NCBI RefSeq assembly: GCF_019204005.1
Contig: NZ_JAGSPA010000002.1
Span: 248,001-312,000, forward strand
DNA length: 64,000 nt
Direction: 5' to 3'
Origin: Pacificimonas pallii
GTDB taxonomy: Bacteria; Pseudomonadota; Alphaproteobacteria; Sphingomonadales; Sphingomonadaceae
The notes below the pieces were generated by a model. It saw only the letters and a list, made by a program, of their open reading frames with translations. It was not told the DNA's origin and searched no databases. Positions 28,005-38,355 of this stretch are shown piece by piece (the stretch's first letter is position 1; each line of letters begins with the position of its first letter). Position numbers and translations under genes: made by a program.

Positions 28005-31000
28005 CTAATAGTCGGTGGATACCCGCACGCCGACAGAACTGCCGCCAAATGTCGCGACACGGCCGAGCACGGAAAAAGCGCGCGTCAGGGCAAATTCAAT
28101 CTGGGTCGCTGTCACGCCGTTGGTGTCCGTTGAGACTTCGACATATGTCCGCCGGCCGAGATATTCGCCCGCTGCGACGCCTGTACCGCGTCCGGTGGCG
28201 CTGTCAGCGGTCTGAATGCGCAGGCGATCGATACCGATGGCGCGGCGCACCGAGCCAATGGGGTCAAGCGCGCTCGACCCGCCGTTCTGGAGCGCAGCGA
28301 CCGCGCCTGCGAGTTGCAGCGCTTCGGGTGCGGAGAGATTGGCAATGCCCGTTCCAAACAGCACACGCGACAGGATTTCGTCCTGCGGCAGGGCAGGGAC
28401 AGAGGACAGGCGGACCTGCGGCTGGCTCGACAGACCGGCGATGTTGATTTGCGCGGTCAGTCCCTCCACCCGCGCTTCGGCCTGAATGTTGAGGACGGGG
28501 TCGGGGGGATAGGCCCCGCCAAAGCGCACCTCGCCGCGTGTTAATTCGAAGCGGCGCCCTGCGAAATCATAATCCCCGCGCACCAGACGGGCCTTACCGG
28601 TCAGACGGGGTTCGGTGATCGGCCCGCCAAGCTTCAGCCGCGCGGACCATTCGCTGTCGAGCCCAAGACCGCGCACATAAAGCCGGTCGTCGGCGGCGGC
28701 GGTGACGTCCAATTGCCAGACGGTCGAACCCTGCGGTGTCTCGCGCGCACGGACGAGGTCCCGGTTCACCTCGCGTACCGTGAGCTGGGGGATGGTTTCC
28801 AGCTGCGCATTGCCCGCGCGGTAGCGCGCCCGGTCCACTGTGAGATCACCGGAGATTTTCGCGCCCGTTTCCGGACTGTTGGAAATGAGTACCGGCCCCG
28901 TGACACGGGTGTCGAGCGTGTCGATATCGACAAGTGCCGCGCGTCTCGTATCCAGCCGGATATTGATTGGGAAGCCTCGGGACAGGGATAGGTCGACCGT
29001 ACCGCGGCCCGATACCTTTCCGCCCTGGCGGTCGCGGCCGTTAAATGTCTCGATGAGGAGTTCCGATCCCGCGAACCTGCCGGAAAATTGGATATCTTCG
29101 ATGACGGTGCCACTCGCCACGCTTTCAACGCCCAGCGACCTGGCCTCCAGATTACCGGTCAGGCGCGGCTCGCCCACGGTTCCCCCAATATCGATGCGCG
29201 CCTGCAAAGGTCCTCTCACGGCAATCGCGTCAATCGCGGCGAGCGGCCAGATGGCCTCGGCGGGACCGCGATAGCGAAGCTGCGCCTGGACGGGGGAGGC
29301 TGCGATCCGTTGAAACGCGGATAAATCCGGTGTGCCTGCGATATGGGGCAGGCGTGCCTGAAACCGCCCGAGCCGCCTGCCGTCAATTTCCAGCGCCGCG
29401 CGCACGGCTCCGACATCGTCATTGAGGACGGCGATTAGCGCAAGATCGACAGGCTCGGACAACAGGTTGCTTTGTCTTGCGAAATCGCGAACGCGCAGGT
29501 TTGCGCGAATTCGCGGCAGTCGCGCGCCGGACGCGGTCAGCTCGATCGCACCGGTGGCGGTGCCGGTCAGCGGGACATCGGGAAAGATCAGTTGCAAAAG
29601 GCCAAGGCCGGCCTCATCCAGACCAGCCCGGATCGTCGTCGCTTCCTTATCCAGGGAACCTGCGAGCCTTGCCGAACCCACTGGGAGCGCGATGCGGGTT
29701 TCCGCCAATCGCCAGGTGCCATCTTCGTCTCGATCGATGCGGGCCGGACGGGCGATGCCCAGCCTCTGGCCGCCCACATCGCCCTCCGCAGACACCAGGA
29801 CGGCGTCCGCGGCAAACGCGGCCGAGATGTCGAATGCAAAGTTCGTACCCCGGCGGCCTTTCACTTTGCTGGTGATCGTACCCACACCATTTGTCAGGTC
29901 GAAGGCACCATCCGCGCTGGCGAGGGTGAGCGTGCCGATGCGCGCGCCAGACAGGTCAAAACTGCCTCTTGTGCGATTGCCGTCTGCGGTCACCAGGATG
30001 TCGGCGGCGACGGTACCCCGCCGTGCGCCGATAACGGGCTCGGTCGCCAGTGCTGCGGCTGTAGCACCGGCGGCCACAACGATCCGCTGGGCTTCGTTTT
30101 CATTGCTGAACCGGGCGGTTCCGTCGACGCCCGAGCCGGATATCGCGAGCGTTCCGTCGACCGGAACGCCTCCAGATGGCGTCAGGACGCCCCGTGCCCG
30201 TACCCCGGCAAGGGAGATCTCGCCAAATTTGTAACGAACGGCACCGGGGGCCGTGTCGATCTGACCCGTGGCCGTTATTTCGCCAAGCAGTGTCGCGCCC
30301 GCGGCGTTGAAAGCATAGCGTTCCGGACCCGGCGTGAAGGTTGCGCTGATATTCTCAATTGGCAGGCCAAGCGTATAGCGATCGACATTCACGACCGCGA
30401 GCGGGCGCGAGATGTCACCCGAAAGGTCGAGCGACAGGGTGCCGAACCGCAGCTGTTCGCCGCGTCCCTGAAAGTCGATTTTCTGACCGAGGCGGTACGT
30501 ACCTTGCCCCGCGACCGAAAATTCGGGCCCGGTGACTTTTGCAGCGCTCAGGCTGATCGTGCCGTCCGGCGTCCGGATGATATCGGCGCGCCCACGCGGC
30601 AGGCCGCCAAAGACGAAGCGCAGGAAATCATTGTCCAGCCGCGTGAGGCGCGCCGATACCGGCCCTGAAATATGCAGCTTGCGCGGCTCAAGGGGATCGG
30701 GCTTCAGCCTGAGATCTCCTTGAACCGCCGCGCGGCCAAGGCCGGGGATGGGGTAGTCCGGGACTTCGGTGGTGCCGACGACATCATAAGCCCCGGTTGC
30801 AAGGTCAAGCATCAAATCGGCGCGCGCGGTCAGCATGCGCGTATCAAGGCGGGTCCCTTGTCCCCGCACGACGAATCCGTCGAGCGATAAAGGCCCGGTA
30901 ACATGTGCGCGCGCGCTCAGCTGCGCGACCAGGTCTCCGGCGCCGGTCAGGCGATCAAAGGTCGCATCGACGGTGAAATCGCCTGGATGGTCCTTGCCGG

Positions 31001-32177
31001 CGATCCTTCCGCTTGCGCTTAGATTGTCGAGCCGCTGGTCACCCAGGGCGAACCAGCTCGCATTGAGTTTATAGGTGATGCGCGGCGCCCTCACACTTCC
31101 GTCGGCGGCGACGGACATCCGAATACGCTCGCCGGTCATGGTGCGGACCAGCGATCGCGGCTCGAGCAGCGCGATACGGGCGGTGGTATCGGTCAGTCTG
31201 CTGATCCTGCGGTCCAGCTCACCCTGCGCATCCAGGCTGAACGCCGGTGCCTTGGCGGATATGATGAACGGCAGACGATCCTGATCCGGCGCAGCGCTCG
31301 CACGGATAACGATACCGCTTGGCGCCAGTCGCGGAATAACGCCGCCGCTCACAAGACGTGCCGGGTCGACACGGCCGTCAAGTCGGAAACGACCATGGGC
31401 CGCATCGATGGCCATGTTTGCGATCGGCACTGGCGGCGAACCTGCCTCGGCGAGCTTGGCGACCAGATTGCCGCGCCACTGCGTCCAGCGCCCTTTGCCG
31501 TCCAGGTCTATATGGAGGGCCCGGTCGAGACCGGTCATACCGGCAAGCAAGCCCCCCCGGGGTGCCTGCAGCGCACCATTCAGCCGGAATCTGTCGGCGT
31601 CCGGTGCGGCGTCGAGAAACAATCGAAATGTGTCGCCGCCTGTCCGGCTGCGGGCCAGCATACCCAGTCTCGCCCGGTCCGGCGTGGTAAGCGCCGTCAG
31701 GGCAAGAGAGGCGTTATGCGGTCGGCCCGCGATACGGGGATCGACCTCCAGATGACCGATAAGGGCCTTACGAATGCTGATGTCGAAATCGGGCAGAAGC
31801 GGGCGCTCATCCTCGCTGGGCCGCAGCCGCGGCAGGCGTACCAGTGAAACCCGTGCCGCGCGCAGCTGATGAATGGACAGCCGGTCCTTGACGATAAAGT
31901 CGTGCGGTTGCCAATCGAGGCGAACCTTGGGACTTGTCAGAAAAACACCGTCCAGATCGCTCAGCTCCAGCTTATGCAGGATGATATCGCCGTAGATTGA
32001 ACCGTCGATCCTGCCGATGGACACTTGCAGACCGCTACCTGGTGCGATCCCCGCGATTTGCCGCGCGATAAGCCTGTGTCCCGGCTGGGTATCGAGCGCC
32101 AGCAGGGCGAGGAGGGCGAACGCCATGAACCCGAGCAACACCAGCGCGCCGACGCCGAATATCCTGCGCAGTCGCAT
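28005..32177 (-). CDS. tamB: Translocation and assembly module protein TamB
   Basis: A 1390-aa periplasm-spanning beta-taco/AsmA-like protein. An N-terminal membrane anchor (about 5-28, GALVLLGFMAFALLALLAL) is followed by long repetitive beta-strand stretches. The C-terminal DUF490 domain covers the last 350 residues, with QINIAGLSSQPQVRLSSVPA and a final beta strand ending GVRVSTDY. It works with TamA in outer-membrane protein assembly or lipid transfer. Its start overlaps the tamA stop as ATGA, so the pair is translationally coupled. Confidence 0.95.
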   Translation of the reverse strand: MRLRRIFGVGALVLLGFMAFALLALLALDTQPGHRLIARQIAGIAPGSGLQVSIGRIDGSIYGDIILHKLELSDLDGVFLTSPKVRLDWQPHDFIVKDRLSIHQLRAARVSLVRLPRLRPSEDERPLLPDFDISIRKALIGHLEVDPRIAGRPHNASLALTALTTPDRARLGMLARSRTGGDTFRLFLDAAPDADRFRLNGALQAPRGGLLAGMTGLDRALHIDLDGKGRWTQWRGNLVAKLAEAGSPPVPIANMAIDAAHGRFRLDGRVDPARLVSGGVIPRLAPSGIVIRASAAPDQDRLPFIISAKAPAFSLDAQGELDRRISRLTDTTARIALLEPRSLVRTMTGERIRMSVAADGSVRAPRITYKLNASWFALGDQRLDNLSASGRIAGKDHPGDFTVDATFDRLTGAGDLVAQLSARAHVTGPLSLDGFVVRGQGTRLDTRMLTARADLMLDLATGAYDVVGTTEVPDYPIPGLGRAAVQGDLRLKPDPLEPRKLHISGPVSARLTRLDNDFLRFVFGGLPRGRADIIRTPDGTISLSAAKVTGPEFSVAGQGTYRLGQKIDFQGRGEQLRFGTLSLDLSGDISRPLAVVNVDRYTLGLPIENISATFTPGPERYAFNAAGATLLGEITATGQIDTAPGAVRYKFGEISLAGVRARGVLTPSGGVPVDGTLAISGSGVDGTARFSNENEAQRIVVAAGATAAALATEPVIGARRGTVAADILVTADGNRTRGSFDLSGARIGTLTLASADGAFDLTNGVGTITSKVKGRRGTNFAFDISAAFAADAVLVSAEGDVGGQRLGIARPARIDRDEDGTWRLAETRIALPVGSARLAGSLDKEATTIRAGLDEAGLGLLQLIFPDVPLTGTATGAIELTASGARLPRIRANLRVRDFARQSNLLSEPVDLALIAVLNDDVGAVRAALEIDGRRLGRFQARLPHIAGTPDLSAFQRIAASPVQAQLRYRGPAEAIWPLAAIDAIAVRGPLQARIDIGGTVGEPRLTGNLEARSLGVESVASGTVIEDIQFSGRFAGSELLIETFNGRDRQGGKVSGRGTVDLSLSRGFPINIRLDTRRAALVDIDTLDTRVTGPVLISNSPETGAKISGDLTVDRARYRAGNAQLETIPQLTVREVNRDLVRARETPQGSTVWQLDVTAAADDRLYVRGLGLDSEWSARLKLGGPITEPRLTGKARLVRGDYDFAGRRFELTRGEVRFGGAYPPDPVLNIQAEARVEGLTAQINIAGLSSQPQVRLSSVPALPQDEILSRVLFGTGIANLSAPEALQLAGAVAALQNGGSSALDPIGSVRRAIGIDRLRIQTADSATGRGTGVAAGEYLGRRTYVEVSTDTNGVTATQIEFALTRAFSVLGRVATFGGSSVGVRVSTDY

Positions 32178-34069
32178 CAGAACGCCTGGCCGATCGACAC
32201 ATAGACGGCGACCGGGGATTCGCCGCTTCGCCGTTTGATTGGCGTGGCGATATCTATGCGTATGGGACCGAAGCGCGTGTAATAGCGCGCGCCGACGCCA
32301 ATGCCGAACCGGAAATCATCAAAGCCTGGTGCGCTTGATGTATAAACCTGGCCTGCGTCCACAAAGGCGACGGCACCAAGGTCACCGAAGCGATGTCGTG
32401 CCTCGATACTGGCTTCGACCTTACTGCGGCCGCCAAGGGGTTCTCCGTCCGCGTCGCGCGGACCGACATCCTGAAATCCGAAGCCGCGTACGGAGGCACC
32501 GCCACCGGCGTAAAAACGCCGCGAAGGGGCGATATTGCGTCGGCCGGAACCAAGGATGCTGCCGACAAGGGCGCGCCCGGCGATCACGGTCTTGCGCTCT
32601 TCGCCGAGCGGCAGGTAGGCGGACGCGCCGACCTCGCTGCGCGCATAGGTGAAGGTGCCGCCCTGAAAGGATATTTCCGGGCTGAGACGACCGAGCAGCC
32701 GAAACCCCTCCGACGGGTCCAGCAGGTCATCGGTACCGTCATAAGTCAGCTGTGCGGGAAACGCGGCGACGTAATAGGTATTCAGCCGCGCAGGGACTCC
32801 CAGCAGCGCCGACCGGTCGCGTTCCTGTGAAAAGATTAGCTCCGGCCCCAGTCTGTAGGTCCAGCGCTTCTGCCAGATCAGATTGGTTTCGCGCTCGATA
32901 AATGCGGAGGCCAGAACGCCGCGCCTGAAAAAGGCATCGCGGTCTTCTCGAAAGGCGGCGACACGCCCGCCGACGATGCGGTCGCGCGCGCCGTAATTCG
33001 AACGCCGAAGATCGAGCGCGAGTAACTGTTCCTCCGTACCCAGAGCCAGCCGTGCCGTGACCGCGCCTTCCGGGCGAAAGAAATTGCGGTGCTGCCAGCT
33101 GCCTTCGACGCGGAATCCGTCTTCCGTATCGTAGGCGAACTGCGCCGCGAGCGTGCGGGCGGGCGCGGAGGTGAGGTCGACGTCCAGATCGACTTCGGCC
33201 TCAACCTCGTTGATCGGCGCCCCTTTGACGGGCGTAATATCGGCACTTCCCACGAGGCCGGTCGCGATCAGCGCGCGGCGCAGATCGTCGATATCCGCCG
33301 CGTCATAGACATCGCCCGCCTCGAAGCGTGCGAGAAGATTGACATGGTCGGCATCAAAGGGCGCGTCCTCGCCAAGGACGCGGATGCTGCCGAACCGTCC
33401 TCGCGGCCCGGTCCGGACATTCAGCGCAAGGCTGGCTCGGCGCGTCTCGTGATCGATAATGATTTCAGGATCGGGTACGTCCGCGAACGGATACCCCTCG
33501 CGCGGCAGGCGTAGCCGAAGTTCGCCGAGCGCACCCAGTACGGCGCCCGCCCTGACGGGATCGCCGTTATTGACGCTCAGACCGGTCGCCGCGATATCGT
33601 CGAACCGGTACAACGGCCCTGCGTCGACTTCAAAAACAACCCGCCGCGCCGCTACGGGTTCGTCCGGGTTAATGATGCTAATGTCGATCAGCGGGTCGTA
33701 ATATCCTTCGGCACGAAGCAGCCGGGAAATAAGATCGCGGTCGACGCGAACACGTCGATTCAGCTCCGCAAGTGAAGGAACGCTCGCGCCGTTTCCCGTA
33801 AGCAGCAAAGACAATTCCCTGAACGGCCCAGCGATTGCCGGCAGTAATTCAGGCAAAAACTCAACCGAGTAGCGGATCGCGGTCACAGGCCTGGCCGCCT
33901 CGGTCTGATCTTCCTCCTCCAGACGCCCGAACAGGTCCTGCCAGTCGGCCTCTATCTCGGGGATCGCTGGCAGGGGGTCGCTGACTGTCCGTGCGGGCGC
34001 GGTGTCCTGTGCCCATGCACGGCTCGACACGACCAGCGCGAGGGTCAGTAAACGGACATAAGCATACAT
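32177..34069 (-). CDS. tamA: Translocation and assembly module protein TamA
   Basis: An Omp85-family outer-membrane protein, 630 aa from MYAYVRLLTLALVV with a signal peptide (cut near WAQ). POTRA domains fill about residues 60-300 (LAELNRRVRVDRDLISRLLR, RFGSIRVLGEDAPFDADHV). The C-terminal 16-strand barrel includes the conserved FYAGGGASVRGFGFQDVGPRD lid motif and ends with VYVSIGQAF, a terminal aromatic signal for BAM recognition. An upstream ATG-less start would break the signal peptide. It is coupled to tamB and lies downstream of the Anbu island on the same strand. Confidence 0.94.
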   Translation of the reverse strand: MYAYVRLLTLALVVSSRAWAQDTAPARTVSDPLPAIPEIEADWQDLFGRLEEEDQTEAARPVTAIRYSVEFLPELLPAIAGPFRELSLLLTGNGASVPSLAELNRRVRVDRDLISRLLRAEGYYDPLIDISIINPDEPVAARRVVFEVDAGPLYRFDDIAATGLSVNNGDPVRAGAVLGALGELRLRLPREGYPFADVPDPEIIIDHETRRASLALNVRTGPRGRFGSIRVLGEDAPFDADHVNLLARFEAGDVYDAADIDDLRRALIATGLVGSADITPVKGAPINEVEAEVDLDVDLTSAPARTLAAQFAYDTEDGFRVEGSWQHRNFFRPEGAVTARLALGTEEQLLALDLRRSNYGARDRIVGGRVAAFREDRDAFFRRGVLASAFIERETNLIWQKRWTYRLGPELIFSQERDRSALLGVPARLNTYYVAAFPAQLTYDGTDDLLDPSEGFRLLGRLSPEISFQGGTFTYARSEVGASAYLPLGEERKTVIAGRALVGSILGSGRRNIAPSRRFYAGGGASVRGFGFQDVGPRDADGEPLGGRSKVEASIEARHRFGDLGAVAFVDAGQVYTSSAPGFDDFRFGIGVGARYYTRFGPIRIDIATPIKRRSGESPVAVYVSIGQAF

Positions 34070-34217
34070 CGCTCCGACATAACGCGGTGCAGCCTGCACG
34101 GAAGCTGAATTTCACGTTCTGCGGCGAAGGAAAAGAATGACGTCGCCATCCCTTTCCAGGCGGCACTGATCCAAAAACCGCATGTCCGTGCGATGCTGAA
34201 GCGCAGCTTTGTGCCCG

Positions 34218-35096
34218 TCACCCCTCCAATTGGGCGTCGCTGCCGGATTCTTCACAGGCCTCTTCGCCGTCGCTGGGCATTTCCGCCTGAGGGCTGCCCA
34301 CGGTCCGCCGCGCGCGCGGCGTCTTCTGGAGCGACTCCTTTTCATCATCCGGCAGCATCGGCACGAAGTCAGGCCGTTCGATGCTTGCGGTCGCGTTTCT
34401 CAGTTTCGTCGACCATGATTTCGACAGGCGCTGGAAATAGCCGTCATTCTCGGTGATCGTATGTTCGACAGGTTCCGAGCCCTCATGGTCGCGTAGCAGC
34501 ACCATATCGATGGGAAGGCCGACAGCGAGGTTCGAACGCATGGTGGAATCGAAGCTGATGAGCCCGATTTTTGCCGCTTCGTTCATGCGCGTCTTGTAAT
34601 TCAGGGCACGGTCGAGGATCGGCTTGCCATATTTGATCTCGCCGATCTGCAGAAACGGATTTTCAGGCCGGCATTCAATGGCGTTGCCCGCATCATAGAC
34701 CCGAAAAAGCTTCACCGGTTCAGCGCCGACACGGCCGCCGACCAGCATGGAGGCACCGGACCGTATCCCGTCGCGTTTCAACGCATCGCGAACCTCGTTG
34801 CGGCTCTCGTGCAGGGCGCGGCCAATCAATTGCGCGATGCGGAAGATGTTCGCCTGATTATCGATCGTCGATCGTTCATCGTCGCCGTTTGCCATCTCCA
34901 GACCTTCGTCCAGATGTGACAGGGCGGCCTGCGTTACCGACAGGCTCCCCGCCGTGCAAATCGCCACAAAGCGGTCCGCGCGATTATATATATGCAATTT
35001 CCGATAGACCGAGATGTTGTCGACGCCCGCATTGGTGCGGCTGTCGGCCATCATCACGAGCCCGGCATGAACACGCATGCCGACACAATATGTCAT
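34218..35096 (-). CDS. Anbu-type bacterial proteasome homologue
   Basis: A 292-aa Ntn-hydrolase of the Anbu group, related to HslV and the 20S beta subunit. Removal of Met exposes Thr1 (MTYCVG). Counting from it, Asp17 (MMADSRTNAG) and Lys32 (SVYRKLH) sit at the catalytic places reported for Anbu. RSGASMLVGGRVG and LNYKTRMNEAAKIGLISFDSTMRSN are family blocks. The typical Anbu is about 240-250 aa; here about 45 extra C-terminal residues are charged and low-complexity. It is the last gene of a block with a transglutaminase, alpha-E protein and ATP-grasp, the context reported for Anbu in other bacteria. The cellular substrate is not known. Confidence 0.92.
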   Translation of the reverse strand: MTYCVGMRVHAGLVMMADSRTNAGVDNISVYRKLHIYNRADRFVAICTAGSLSVTQAALSHLDEGLEMANGDDERSTIDNQANIFRIAQLIGRALHESRNEVRDALKRDGIRSGASMLVGGRVGAEPVKLFRVYDAGNAIECRPENPFLQIGEIKYGKPILDRALNYKTRMNEAAKIGLISFDSTMRSNLAVGLPIDMVLLRDHEGSEPVEHTITENDGYFQRLSKSWSTKLRNATASIERPDFVPMLPDDEKESLQKTPRARRTVGSPQAEMPSDGEEACEESGSDAQLEG

Positions 35097-35112
35097 TTCA
35101 CGGCACCAGCTT

Positions 35113-35973
35113 TTATTGTTGAGACTGGGACATATCGCCCATTGTCTGATTCTGCGACTGCCTAAGTGCGCGGCCGGACGTTGTCGCGGTCACGGCCATG
35201 GTTTCCATGCCGCCGCCCATGCGCGTACCCACCATCGGCGCAGCCTGCCGATAGTCCATTCCTACTGCGATCCGGACATAGTGATCGTCCGCCGAAATGC
35301 CGTGCGCCGGATCAAATGCCACCCAGCCAAGATCCTGCACCCATGCTTCCGCCCATGCGTGCGAGGCTTCCTGGTTATTTTCACCATCGCGGCGGAACAA
35401 ATGCCCTGAGACATAGCGCGCGGGGATATCCTGTGACCGCGCGGCGGCGCAGAACAGATGCGACAGATCCTGGCAAACACCATTGCCATTCGCGAACGCT
35501 TCGGCCGCGCTCGTCGTCACATTGGTGGTGCCTGTCTCGAATTTCATGTGCCCGTATACGGCGGCCAGAAGGGCATGTGCCTTGTCGAGCGGCGACGTCT
35601 TGCTGGCGATGGCGTCCGCGGCAAATTCGGCAATGGCCGCATTGGGCTGGGTCAGCTCGCTGACCTGTAGGTAGGTAAGCGGCGACAGTGTCTCTCGCAC
35701 GCCTCTGACCAGGCCCGCAGAGTCATCGCATTCAACGATTCCGGACGCCGTTATGACCAGTTCCTCCGGTGCGTGATCGACGGTCAGCATGTGCGTGATG
35801 TTGCCGTGCGGGTCGCGCTTCTGGCGCAGTTTCGCGTCGCAGTTCAGGTCGATTGACCAGTCCACGACATTCTGCCCTTCAAAGTCTTCCGGCGTCAGGC
35901 GAAGCAGCTGCATGACACGGCGCGGTCCGGCGTCATAGCGATAGGTCGTTTCATGTTTGACGTTGATACGCAT
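35113..35973 (-). CDS. Transglutaminase-like cysteine protease of the Anbu island
   Basis: 286 aa with no signal peptide. An N-terminal beta-rich domain (MRINVKHETTYRYDAG) is followed by the catalytic core with the triad Cys167 (NGVCQDLSH), His205 (ASHAWAEAW) and Asp221 (AFDPAHG). This family is often called transglutaminase-like in COG1305. It starts one base into the stop of the alpha-E gene, so it is coupled, and ends 16 bases before anbu. In this context it has been predicted to cleave or process peptide products. Confidence 0.88.
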   Translation of the reverse strand: MRINVKHETTYRYDAGPRRVMQLLRLTPEDFEGQNVVDWSIDLNCDAKLRQKRDPHGNITHMLTVDHAPEELVITASGIVECDDSAGLVRGVRETLSPLTYLQVSELTQPNAAIAEFAADAIASKTSPLDKAHALLAAVYGHMKFETGTTNVTTSAAEAFANGNGVCQDLSHLFCAAARSQDIPARYVSGHLFRRDGENNQEASHAWAEAWVQDLGWVAFDPAHGISADDHYVRIAVGMDYRQAAPMVGTRMGGGMETMAVTATTSGRALRQSQNQTMGDMSQSQQ

Positions 35974-36908
35974 CAGAAGCTGAACTGTTCGGAAATATCG
36001 CGATTAAGCTGATTATTATCGGTAATGAACTGCTGCAGAAACTGATGCATCCCGTTCTTGTAGATATCGTCGACGGTCAGTCCCCTGAGCTGGTTTTTCA
36101 TGCGTTTGGCGCGGCGATCGGCGGGACCCACACGGCCATGGGCGACGCTGAGATCCTGCAGATATTCGTCGGCCACGTCCATGCAATGCGACAGGCTACG
36201 CGGCAGGTCGTCTTTCAAAATCAGCAGTTCGGCGATCAGCCAGGGTTTTAGATTCTGGCGATAAATGTGACGGTAGGCGGTCACCGCGCTGACGGAGCGC
36301 AATATTGCCGTCCACTGAGCCTGGTCGAGCGCGCCGCCGACGCCTTCTCCCTCGGGGAGCAGGGTGTGATATTTCACATCCATAAGCCGGGCGGTATTGT
36401 CCGCGCGCTCGATGACATTGCCAAGCCGGATGAACCAGAAATTCTCGCTGCGGGCGAGGGTCCGCCAGACAGCGCCTTCAAAGTTCCGGACCTCCTGTTT
36501 CACACGTTCGACCAGCGAAACCATATCGAGGGGGCGGTCGACCTCCCGGATCCGGCCCGCGAGCTCGATATAGCCCTCGTTCAGCGATTCGAAGGCTTCA
36601 CGCGTCAACGCGGCCCGCACGACCCGGGCGTCATTGCGCGCCTTGGTTACGCAGGACCGAATGGAACTGGGATTGTCGGGATCGAGAGCGAGAAAATCCG
36701 TTACCGCCGCGCGGTTCGGCGGTACGTTCTTTGCGGCAAACAGCTCGCCGGTGCCAGAGGCTTGCGCGGCGCTTTTCCACCCGGCATTCTTATCCGGCGA
36801 TGGCAGTGCCTCGAAGCGGAAGGCGGCGTCCATGAGACGCGCGGTGAAGTCCAGACGCTCGACGTGACGGCCAAGCCAGAATAGCGAGGATGCGTTTCGC
36901 GATAGCAT
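35973..36908 (-). CDS. Alpha-E domain protein of the Anbu island
   Basis: A 311-aa all-helical protein of the COG2307 type. It begins MLSRNASSLFWLGRHVERLD, the family hallmark, and has RLGNVIERADNTARLMDVKYHTL and the C-terminal QFITDNNQLNRDI. No catalytic motif is known. It overlaps the ATP-grasp stop by one base and the transglutaminase start by one base, so all three are translationally coupled. In genome studies it always travels with the circularly permuted ATP-grasp. Confidence 0.86.
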   Translation of the reverse strand: MLSRNASSLFWLGRHVERLDFTARLMDAAFRFEALPSPDKNAGWKSAAQASGTGELFAAKNVPPNRAAVTDFLALDPDNPSSIRSCVTKARNDARVVRAALTREAFESLNEGYIELAGRIREVDRPLDMVSLVERVKQEVRNFEGAVWRTLARSENFWFIRLGNVIERADNTARLMDVKYHTLLPEGEGVGGALDQAQWTAILRSVSAVTAYRHIYRQNLKPWLIAELLILKDDLPRSLSHCMDVADEYLQDLSVAHGRVGPADRRAKRMKNQLRGLTVDDIYKNGMHQFLQQFITDNNQLNRDISEQFSF

Positions 36909-38329
36909 TACGAGGCCAACACCCAGCTGTCCTTTGTCCCGCCACCCTGGGAGGAGTTAACCACGAGCGAACCTTCCTTGAGAGCGACGCGTGTCAAGCC
37001 GCCGGGGACGACTTTCGTCTCCTCCGCTCCCGACACAACAAAGGCGCGCAGATCGACATGGCGCTCGACGATCGAATCGTTCACGACGGTGGGGCAGGTC
37101 GACAGCGCCAATGTCGGCTGCGCGATATATCCGTCCGGATCATCCTTGATCCTGAGCGCAAACTCCTCGATTTCCGCCTCTGTCGCGGCGGGACCGATCA
37201 GCATGCCATATCCACCGGAGGCGTCGACACGCTTAACAACCAGCTCGGCCAGATTGTCGAGCGTATACTTAAGTGCGTCATCCTCGCGGCAGCGATAGGT
37301 TTCCACATTCTTTAGCGCCGCGTCGGACCCGGAATAGAATTTCACGATTTCGGGAACATAGGAGTAGATCGCCTTGTCATCGGCCACGCCCGTTCCCGGC
37401 GCGTTGATAATGGTGACATTTCCTGCCTCATACGCATCCATCATCCCGGCGATGCCAAGAATGCTGTCCGGGCGAAAGGCGAGCGGATCGAGATAATCGT
37501 CATCGATACGGCGGTACACCACATCGACGCGCTCCGGCCCCTTGGTGGTCCGCATGTAAACGCAGCGATCTTCGACGAACAGGTCGCTGCCCTCGACCAG
37601 TTCGATACCGAGACGGTCGGCAAGGAAACTGTGCTCATAATAGGCGCTGTTAAGCGGCCCTGGCGTCAGGATCACGCCCGTTGGATCGCCGCGCGTGGCT
37701 TCGGGTGCGACCGCGCGGATCATGTCCTGCAGATAGTCTATATAGCTTTCGACAGGCCGGATCGAATGTTCCTGAAACAGCATCGGAAACAGACGCAGCA
37801 TCGCCTCGCGGTTTTCCAGCATGTAAGCCACACCCGACGGTGTCCTCAGATTGTCCTCCAGAACATAAAACTCGTCGGCGGTTCGCACCATGTCGATGCC
37901 GCTGATATGCGAGTAGACGCCGCCAGGGGGCTTGATCTGCGTCATGATGGGCTGAAATTGCGGATTGGAGAGAACAAGCTCCTCGGGGATAAGGCCAGCC
38001 TTCAAGATTTCGCGTGGCCCGTAAATGTCCGCGAGGAACATCTGCAGCGCATCGATGCGCTGAACAATTCCCGCCTCAAGCGCATCGAATTCCTCCGCGG
38101 CGACGATGCGCGGCAGGACGTCGAAGGGAATGATTTTTTCATCGCCTTCATTGTCGCCGTAGACCGCGAAGGTGATGCCGAGTTTTCGGAAGGCCAGCTC
38201 GGCGGCGCCGTGGCGCTTTGCCAGTTCATCTACCGAAACCGTCTCCAGCCAGGTTTCGAGGCCCTTGTAGGGCGCGCGGACATCGCTACCAGCACCGTAC
38301 ATCTCACTAAAGCTGTTCGTCCCCGTCAT
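36908..38329 (-). CDS. Circularly permuted ATP-grasp protein of the Anbu island
   Basis: A 473-aa COG2308-type protein. ATP-grasp enzymes form amide bonds via acyl-phosphates. Here the fold is circularly permuted. The N-terminal LGITFAVYGDNEGDEKIIPFDVLPRI, RVDVVYRRIDDDYLDP and VVKRVDASGGYGMLIGP nucleotide-binding blocks are visible. ATP-grasp with an alpha-E helical partner and a protease suggests peptide synthesis followed by release, as proposed by genome-context analyses. It is the first gene of the coupled trio and lies 26 bases after the DUF938 gene. Confidence 0.88.
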   Translation of the reverse strand: MTGTNSFSEMYGAGSDVRAPYKGLETWLETVSVDELAKRHGAAELAFRKLGITFAVYGDNEGDEKIIPFDVLPRIVAAEEFDALEAGIVQRIDALQMFLADIYGPREILKAGLIPEELVLSNPQFQPIMTQIKPPGGVYSHISGIDMVRTADEFYVLEDNLRTPSGVAYMLENREAMLRLFPMLFQEHSIRPVESYIDYLQDMIRAVAPEATRGDPTGVILTPGPLNSAYYEHSFLADRLGIELVEGSDLFVEDRCVYMRTTKGPERVDVVYRRIDDDYLDPLAFRPDSILGIAGMMDAYEAGNVTIINAPGTGVADDKAIYSYVPEIVKFYSGSDAALKNVETYRCREDDALKYTLDNLAELVVKRVDASGGYGMLIGPAATEAEIEEFALRIKDDPDGYIAQPTLALSTCPTVVNDSIVERHVDLRAFVVSGAEETKVVPGGLTRVALKEGSLVVNSSQGGGTKDSWVLAS

Positions 38330-38355
38330 AAGCCAATGAAAGAACGGCTGGCGGA

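Noticed and set aside
34112-34348. Small minus-strand frame in the anbu-tamA gap
   Set aside because: Most of it lies in the wrong frame of anbu; composition is Arg-rich and no ribosome site is seen.
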